This document shows positions 57,491 to 64,000 of a DNA stretch of 64,000 nucleotides, one piece after another (positions within the stretch are counted from its first letter, which is position 1; the number at the start of each line of letters is the position of its first letter). The notes below the pieces were generated by a model. It was not told the DNA's origin. It saw nothing but the letters and a program-made list of their open reading frames with translations, and did not search any database. The stretch is from Serpula lacrymans var. lacrymans S7.9. Taxonomy: Eukaryota > Basidiomycota > Agaricomycetes > Boletales > Serpulaceae. The translations under genes and the position numbers were made by a program. The stretch covers positions 643,789-707,788 of the forward strand of contig NW_006763291.1 in NCBI RefSeq assembly GCF_000218685.1, written 5' to 3'.

Positions 57491-59884
57491 ATGGCCCAGT
57501 TATCTCTGCGAATGTACATCTTAACATCCCTCTTGCTGGTTTTTGTAAAAGTTCTTCCGACACACGCAACCAATGTATCGTCTTCAGATCTCCGGTCACC
57601 CTTGGGACCTGTTGTTGACCTTGGTTATGCCGCTTTTGCTGGAAATTCCACTTCACCTACAGGTCAAGTAGATAGTCCCGTGACCTTTTTTGGTGGCATT
57701 CCCTACGCTCAGCCTCCACTAGGTGATTTACGATTCAGAGCGCCCAGGGAGCTTGATGAGCGTGTACTCGACAAGGGAAATATCAAAGTTACTGATGCCA
57801 GAAATTTCGGTCCGGCTTGTATACAACAACCAGCTGTTGTGGGCGTTGGTTCTGAAGGTCCGTGTTTGATTCATTCCTCATTACAAATATTACCCTGGTA
57901 TATCCTTATGCACGCCCTCTAGATTGTTTGAATTTAAACGTTTGGAAACCAACGAATGCCACAGAAGGCGATTCTCTACCGGTTATTATATACGTCTATG
58001 TGAACCCTTCTCTTGACAGTCTATTGTCCAAGCACTCATTTTTACACAGGGAGGTGGTTTTTACGCTGGAGTAAGGTTAAATCTTCTCGCCAACCTTTCT
58101 ATACTATAATTATTCTCGCGCTAGACAACTCAAGGCTTTCCTCTTTACGATTGGGTGGTACAACATCCGACTGGTGTGGTGGCAGTGTCCGTATCTTATC
58201 GTCTCAATGTTTTAGGCTTTCTCACCGGTTCTGCTGTTCGGGCGAATGGTGACGAAAATGCTGGTCTATTGGATCAAAGAGCCGGATTTGAATGGGTCCA
58301 AAGGCATATCAGTAAATTTGGTGGGAATCCTTCAGAGGTTACAATCGTCGGTGAGAGTGCTGGTGGGGCTAGCATGGTTATGCAGGTAGTTGCTTACGGA
58401 GGTTGGTAGTCTGCATTGATTTTATTGCCATATTTTCACCTACCATGCTCAGGAACACAGACCCCGCCTTTCAAGCGTGCTGTGGCACAGTCAATTGGGT
58501 TTGGACCTACAGCGAATGCTAGCCAGATTGAAGTTCTTTTCGGTTCGTTGCCGTCGCGGCTTTTTGCGTAGTTAATATCCTCATGGTTTCTACTACGTTC
58601 AGAGAACGTCACGGCTGCCGCCGGCTGTCCTGGGGACGGTGAAGTTGCACTAGCTTGCCTCCGCGGTGCTTCTCTCGGTAAGACTCATCGTGATCTGTAG
58701 TCTAATTACTTGACTGATGTCTCCCTCTCTTCAAAGGTGCTATCGTTAGTGCCGTCAATCACGTACCTACTGGCCAAGTTTCTCCCGTCATTGATGGAAA
58801 GTTCCTACCCGATTATCCCTCTCGCTTGATCGCCGCTGGGAATTTTAGCACCGTTGATTTTATCGGGGGACATTGTGCCAATGACGGACGGACCTTTGTC
58901 GGTGGGTCACCTTCACAGTTCACAACGGACGAAGACGTCGCGACTATTCCGTTCATGAGATGGCCTAGTGTCGTAAGTTCCCGAGTATCCATATAATCTA
59001 GAAAAACAGCCAAGCTGATGCTGAACTAGACGAACAGCACAATTCAGCAAGCTTTGAAGCTTTATCCATCTCCCGATGCGCCTGGTAGTCCATTTACATC
59101 TCAATATGACAGGGCTGCTATTATGGCTGGCGATATCATTTTCACATGCATGTAAGACTGCCCGGGCTTTAGAAATCACGTTATGAAACTCAAGAATATG
59201 CACCAGGGATTGGTTTTTGGCCAACCAGATGTCAAAAAAAGGGGTTAGCAATGTGTATAATTACAAGTGCGTCTAGTTTGCTTTATCTGTATTGTATATG
59301 CCGACTCATCGCTCGAATGCACAGATGGAACGCACCGGATCCTGTCTTATTAGCTGCAGCTCCTTATGAGGGCGTGATGCATACCTCTGATTTGTATTTC
59401 TTGTTTGAAGGTAAGCCATCTTTGTTTCATAAACGAACAGGCCCTTACTTATCGGGGTACAGGAACAAAGTAACCCATTGCCCTTCTCCTGTGTATGTAT
59501 GTATTAACTGACATGCGTAATAGCTCTGCTATTAACGCTGGATTCACATTCACACCCTTCAATTCAGTGCGTACCAGGTTTCTGACCACTCTATCCCTTA
59601 TTGATCTCCATTTCTAACAGACTGAAGCATCCCTGTCGGCTGAAGCAATCGCCTACTGGACGTCCTTTGTAGAATCCGCTAATCCTTCTACTGGACGATT
59701 ATCATACTCTCCTGAGTGGATGCCCTTTGCAACGCCGGGCCAGTCCTCCCAAATGAGCATTGTGTTGACGGAGAGCAGTACGCCAGGAACGTCGAATAGT
59801 ACTATGGAGGCATTGACACCTGAGCATATCGAAAGGTGTGAGTTTTGGATGCAGGCGAACGTCACTGCAGAGACCACCATCTAG
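57491..59884 (+). CDS. Secreted type-B carboxylesterase
   Basis: Start MAQLSLRMYILTSLLLVFVK is a signal peptide ending near THA. The alpha/beta-hydrolase core (PF00135) is spread over about ten exons: FFGGIPYAQPPLGDLRF, DCLNLNVWKPTN, VIIYVY joined to GGGFYAG (oxyanion hole), VSVSYRLNVLGFL, NAGLLDQRAGFEWVQRHI, the nucleophile elbow VTIVGESAGGASMVMQ, AVAQSIGFGP, PVIDGKFLPDYPS, GHCANDGRTF, APYEGVMHTSDLYFLFEG (likely catalytic His) and a C-terminus with AEAIAYWTSFVESANP. The stop is at 59884. The enzyme would hydrolyse esters outside the cell; candidates include lipids, feruloyl-type or xenobiotic esters. Several N-glycosylation sites (NVS, NST, NAT) support secretion. No disabling break was found, although not every splice site was fixed. 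Confidence 0.9.
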
Positions 59885-60444
59885 CACGCAGTAACTAATT
59901 TTGGATATTTCATTGAATATGATGGTGTTTAGTGGTATCATGCACCTCAGTCGAGGCAATGTTAGATGAGCATAATGAGCACTTGTAAAAATTGAGCACA
60001 TTTTAGACTCGCGCGGATAATTACATATCCGTGACTATCTCCATGGAGCAAACGAAAACTTCTGAATGCCTATCAAAATAGACAGCAACTGGCAGATAAT
60101 CTGATATGAAAGTGAAAGCTAGGTACAACTGGAAAGCATAGCTACCTTGTTATGTTTGAATTATCCCGCTCCTTTGCGCAGCTAGTATAAATGTATTACT
60201 TGCAATGCAAAAATGTGATACAGGGGGTACTCGGAGGCGGAATCGAAGATAACAACGGCAAGAGTCTAGCGCCAAGGGGGCATGTACACGGGTAGGTTAG
60301 AACTCTAGAGTCCATCTAATATACCTAATATACAAGTCGTGTTCATGCTACAGCCAGCGGCAAATAATGTATCGGCACCGCGAGTCTAGGGGTATGTATT
60401 GACGACGTTGAAGGCTGCCACCTTCTGGGAACAAACGGGAAAAA
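59885..60444. other. Convergent intergenic region
   Basis: Between the stops of the carboxylesterase and the FHA gene. No supported gene. Confidence 0.5.
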
Positions 60445-60981
60445 TTAGATGCCTTTGAGAGTGACCGTTGCTATGATAGGTTTAAGTTGCTGATCTGTGA
60501 TGTAATTTGGAATGTCTTTAGAGCGACGCAGCTGCACGCCAAGCGTCTGGTCAAAGCAAATTCAGACATCAGCTCATTTCCCATCAATTTGTGCGTCAAC
60601 TCACTACAATGTCTCCTGATTGTAGCAGCGTCTGCTGTTCAATTTTAATGCCGTTCACGTAGGTCCCATATAATGAGCGGTGGTCGCGTATTAGCACCTG
60701 AATAGACGTTGGTTATCGGTCAAGGGATTCAAGAAATACGGTGTACCAACCTGGCCAGCCTGCGCCCATATCTCTGCATGTGGCGCGCTAAGCGAAACCG
60801 AGCCACTGGACGCGGGAAACCATCCGTTCGCCGTACTAGATTTTTCGGAAGCATTTAACTCTGGGCTCAGAAGAACTCTGGTATTTGGAGGTAGGGATAT
60901 GCTTTTCGTATGGAAGGAAAAACTAGCATCTGATGGAGATAAAGTGATTGATGGAGACAGCTTGGTCGACATGAAGTTCAT
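60445..60981 (-). CDS. Very small FHA-domain protein
   Basis: Three minus-strand exons (60981-60751, 60697-60608, 60546-60445) join in phase 0 and give 140 residues. Start MNFMSTKLSPSITLSPS. The FHA core is seen as SVSLSAPHAEIWAQAGQ (phosphothreonine-binding Ser and His), VLIRDHRSLYGTYVNG (the GTxVNG loop), IKIEQQTLLQSGDI and LGVQLRR. FHA domains bind phosphothreonine peptides, and fungal members act in DNA damage response, cell cycle or the STRIPAK complex. Here nothing follows the domain except PNYITDQQLKP and a short end, so this is an almost bare domain, much shorter than usual fungal FHA proteins. It may be complete or the remnant of a longer gene. An in-frame extension upstream of the ATG exists but contains no likely signal. 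Confidence 0.82.
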
Positions 60982-62593
60982 GATGTTGAATGATAAACCC
61001 AGAGAAAAAGTCGTACGTGAAATACAGTTGTGGTGTGGATGATGGGGTGAAAGCAATTTGCAGTATCTTGCATGACTTACCATAGAGTATATATACCTGC
61101 TCGTGAACGCCGAATGGCCTGGATCATCAGACCTGTAGTGCTTCTGGAATGTTGGTCTAATCCTCAATAGCCAGTCCCCTAAAACGCACTTCAGAATAAG
61201 GGAAGCACTGGCAGCATGTGTTGATATGCGAGCGGAAGCCACCAAAACGCCGAATTTTTTGGTTTGTGTACCTGTACTATGGGTAGATGCGGCAGCATGT
61301 TAATACGTCGTTACCGTTCTCTTGGGATACGATAGCCATTTTACGAAATTGGCCAGCGGCAGTCACTAGACATGAATTGATCACCTCGGGAATTTGGAAA
61401 TATTGCATCTGCGGCCTCGTGTCACTGGCCTCGGTACTTGCTTCCGTCGCCCGAAAGGTGATAAATACTACACTTGCCTTTTCGGAGACAAACTCTATAC
61501 TCAGCTCAACTCAGCCTGTACATATACCTTAGCATAATCGATCAGATAGAGACAAACTTCATAAGCAGTTGATAAGAAGTCAATAATTGGTTCTCTAAAC
61601 AGTCAAAAGAGTCACCTTCCCCCATTGTTCTTCAAGAACTCGCAATCTGGTCTTTCCCGATACAAATTCGAAACCTTACACGTTCAGGGTAACTTCTTTT
61701 GACTTCATGCACCTCGCACAAACTTGGTAAACTGTTCTCACTAGAATGTACAGACTTACAACATTAACCCGGCCCCTAGGAAATTATCCACATATTGCAA
61801 GGCCGCGTTGCAGGATGCCTTTCAATTGCTGAAGTAACGAGTCCTAGCCTGGACAAACCTCGCGTGGCATCCCATGTAACGCAGTAAGATAGTATGTTGT
61901 TGCGTTATCAGCATATGAAGAATCTAGGCTACTAGTTAAACATGTACTTGCCTGTGAGTTATCATTTCTCCGTCCCAAATGTCTCCGTGATCGCCGCTTG
62001 CATTTTGCAATGCGATTCTGGCGTTCAGCAGCACAGCAGCATGTGTGATCACCTGCTAATCGGCTGTAGATTTCAGTGCGAACTGATAGGAAATGATTAA
62101 TCCAAATTCTCATGCGCCCTCAGAATGTCAGAGTGATGCCCCCGAGGCCTGCAAACTCCCATCGGAATACGGTCCAGAATTTGTCAGGCCAGTGTTACGA
62201 CACGATGAGAGTTTGCAGGAAAGCGCACGCCTGCACCACCATGCAACCGCGTAGACCAATAAGCTATAGTTGATATGCAGTGCTCATGAAATAGTAGGGA
62301 AAGGAAATACGGCTCCCGATTGTGGCAAGGTCAACGAGGAGTCTTGGTTCACGCCCGAACAACACGTCCCCGTGGTTTGTGATTTGAGATATCTACAGAA
62401 AAGCACTAGCGTTGTAAGAATGCCAGTAACAGGAAAGGTCACCGCGGCAAGTCTGGACATGAGGGCAGGCTTTCTGACCCTCACGTGATCTACCTACTTT
62501 TTTGTGCTTTCCACCAAAGTCCCATTCATGTTCGAACGCGAAAGTCAGTATACCACAAGAAAATAACTTAAACTGCAACCTTTCTGCGTATCC
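60982..62593. other. 1.6-kb divergent intergenic region
   Basis: A TATA-like tract (gtatatatac) near 61086 fits the FHA gene on the minus strand. Frames at 61287-61532, 61844-62113 and 62270-62488 have no support. The rest shows nothing I can name. Confidence 0.45.
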
Positions 62594-63761
62594 ATGTCTC
62601 GCGTTTCTCGTTGTTTCAATGGGCCTCTATGGAATATAAAGTCTCTCCCTTCTGGGTCTGCTCTCGCACCCGCTCGGACTGTATCAGGTCAGAAACATTA
62701 CATCTTACGCTCTTTAGCTTGGCTAATTTCTCGAGGGCTATCTCGTTTTACAAAATCAGCCCAGCGACGTGATATTCATGTGCTATCAAAGCTGAGGTCA
62801 CCAAAATCTCATGCCGGTATGTGCCCAAGATTCTCGCGCTCTCTCTCGTCGGAAAACATCACATTCGAGTCGTCACCCGTTCCCTCACAAGAAACTGGAC
62901 GATATTCTCAGGACGAGAGCAATCGTCTTGCTGAACATTTGGATAGCATATTTCCTTCTCTCAACTTTCCTCCAGAACTGGCCCAACGGTTATTGACTCA
63001 TGGCAGCCATAAAGATGCTGTTCATGGCCACAATGGTCGTTTCGGATTCGTTGGTGTGTAATCATTTCTTCTAACTGGAAAAGTTAGTCATTTATTATAA
63101 TTATAATCATATTGCTTTCTGGAAAAGGTCGTCGCGTACTGGAGACATACTTCCTCCTTTTTCTCCATTCCGTATCCCGTGCTAAACCTCATCACGACTA
63201 TGAACGCATCACTTCTCGCGCCCTCAATACGTATCTTCTTGGAGAGCATATAGCACCAAGATGGTCACTGGGTCGTACTTTACGCTGGGCACCTACTGTG
63301 TCATCTGATACTTTGCGTGCATCAATAAAATCGAAGGCGAAGGAAGTATCAGATGCAGAATTAGATGTTGCGCTGGCAGTAAATCCCAAAATCATGAAGA
63401 GCGTAGGGTTATATAAGGTTATGGGAGATGCGGTACAGGCCGTAATGGGAGGGATATATCATCAGTTTGTGAGTTGTTACTTGGATTTTCTAAGCGCCTC
63501 CGTTGCGTCGTCCTGATGACTGATGGTCGTCTATAGGGTGGCTCTGTGGCACATAAAGTTTTCCATACTCGCGTGCTTCCTCATATCCTTCTTCCGGGAA
63601 GAGCAGAGGGAGTACCTGAGGACTTTCATCTTAAGGCACTTCGAATTTGTGAGCGCATGGGTGGTGTTGATGGGGAACTCTTAGTGCGGACCTCAGCTAC
63701 CAGCGGTACAGTACAAGAATTGGATGTTATGGAGGCAGAGCGTGACAGTACGGTAGTGTGA
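62594..63761 (+). CDS. Mitochondrial large-subunit ribosomal protein with RNase III fold (mL57-like)
   Basis: Three exons (62594-63053, 63128-63468, 63537-63761) give about 341 residues. The N-terminus is basic and Ser-rich without acidic residues (MSRVSRCFNG), as in mitochondrial presequences. The RNase III-type domain starts FPSLNFPPELAQRLLTHGSH and contains GRFGFVGRRVLETYFLLF, followed by SLGRTLRWAP, AVQAVMGGIYHQF and GGSVAHKVFHTRVLPHI. In active RNase III the signature is ERLEFLGD; here Arg stands where the catalytic Asp should be, so no nuclease activity is expected. This is how the mitochondrial ribosomal proteins of the mL57 (yeast Mrpl15) and mL44 groups look. The last exon may be followed by another one, since a possible donor overlaps the stop at 63761. 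Confidence 0.82.
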
Positions 63762-64000
63762 GTAGCGGTGTTTTTTAGTATTTTTTTTACGCTCTTTACA
63801 TTGATTGGGGACCTTGTGGTTTCATTAGCATCTAGATACTTATCTAATATAGTCTGCTTTCGAATGCTAAGTTTCGCATGAACAAGCAACCCGTATACAT
63901 AATACCGCATTTTCGAAGTATCTCAGCGTCAAATCCCTATACGTTGACAGGTTCGGTTTCACGTCGTCTCTGGTCTTAAATCTCTCGCCATCTCGTATTG
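63762..64000. other. End of window; no gene assigned
   Basis: AT-rich sequence with a short pyrimidine tract. It may hold the 3' end of the mL57-like gene or a last small exon. Confidence 0.4.

Noticed and set aside
62270..62488. 72-codon plus-strand frame before the mL57-like gene
   Set aside because: Overlaps a frame of similar length on the other strand, with no support for either.
1..64000. Biosynthetic gene cluster, CRISPR array or prophage-like region
   Set aside because: No polyketide, peptide or terpene synthase, no regularly spaced repeats and no phage genes; gene content is ordinary for a fungal chromosome arm.

Overview
The window reads as nuclear DNA of a filamentous basidiomycete, most likely an Agaricomycete. 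Almost every gene is cut by GT-AG introns of about 50-75 nt, both strands are densely and evenly used, and several encoded families (DUF6533 seven-helix proteins, DUF7330 proteins, fungal F-box proteins, fungal APH-fold kinases, long N-terminally extended cyclophilins) are typical of mushroom-forming fungi. No rRNA, tRNA, CRISPR array or bacterial-type operon is visible. Exon joins were made by hand from splice signals, reading frame and family similarity, so boundaries may be off by a few bases.

Left part (1-22.1 kb): an NF-X1/Fap1 zinc-finger protein; an IkBL-like charged protein; an unrecognised gene with five copies of a cysteine motif (5.9-9.3 kb); an APH-fold kinase-like protein; an F-box/LRR protein; the small TFIIA subunit facing an N-terminally extended cyclophilin; an amidase; and an acidic protein of unknown function. 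Housekeeping functions (transcription, folding) are mixed with lineage-specific families.

Middle part (22.6-43.3 kb): two tandem DUF6533 seven-helix genes, an RRM protein of RBMS/MSSP type, a PY-motif membrane protein, a Kre9/Knh1-like GPI protein, a third DUF6533 gene, a methionine-permease-like APC transporter, a canonical cyclophilin A, and the first of two DUF7330 genes. The three DUF6533 genes share the same unusual gene structure, including 16-nt and 9-nt microexons.

Right part (43.3-64 kb): a decayed F-box copy next to its intact relative, a second DUF7330 gene whose first exon-plus-intron unit has been triplicated in phase, an RBR E3 ubiquitin ligase, ribosomal protein eL20, COP9 signalosome subunit CSN5, a 504-bp foldback/MITE element, an OXLD1-type mitochondrial protein, a type-B carboxylesterase, a very small FHA protein and a mitochondrial ribosomal protein with an inactive RNase III fold. 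Ubiquitin-system genes recur (two intact F-box proteins, an RBR ligase, CSN5, a PY-motif adaptor candidate), but nothing in the sequence shows that they form one system. The most novel-looking items are the five-motif cysteine protein, the in-phase exon triplication and the conserved microexon architecture.
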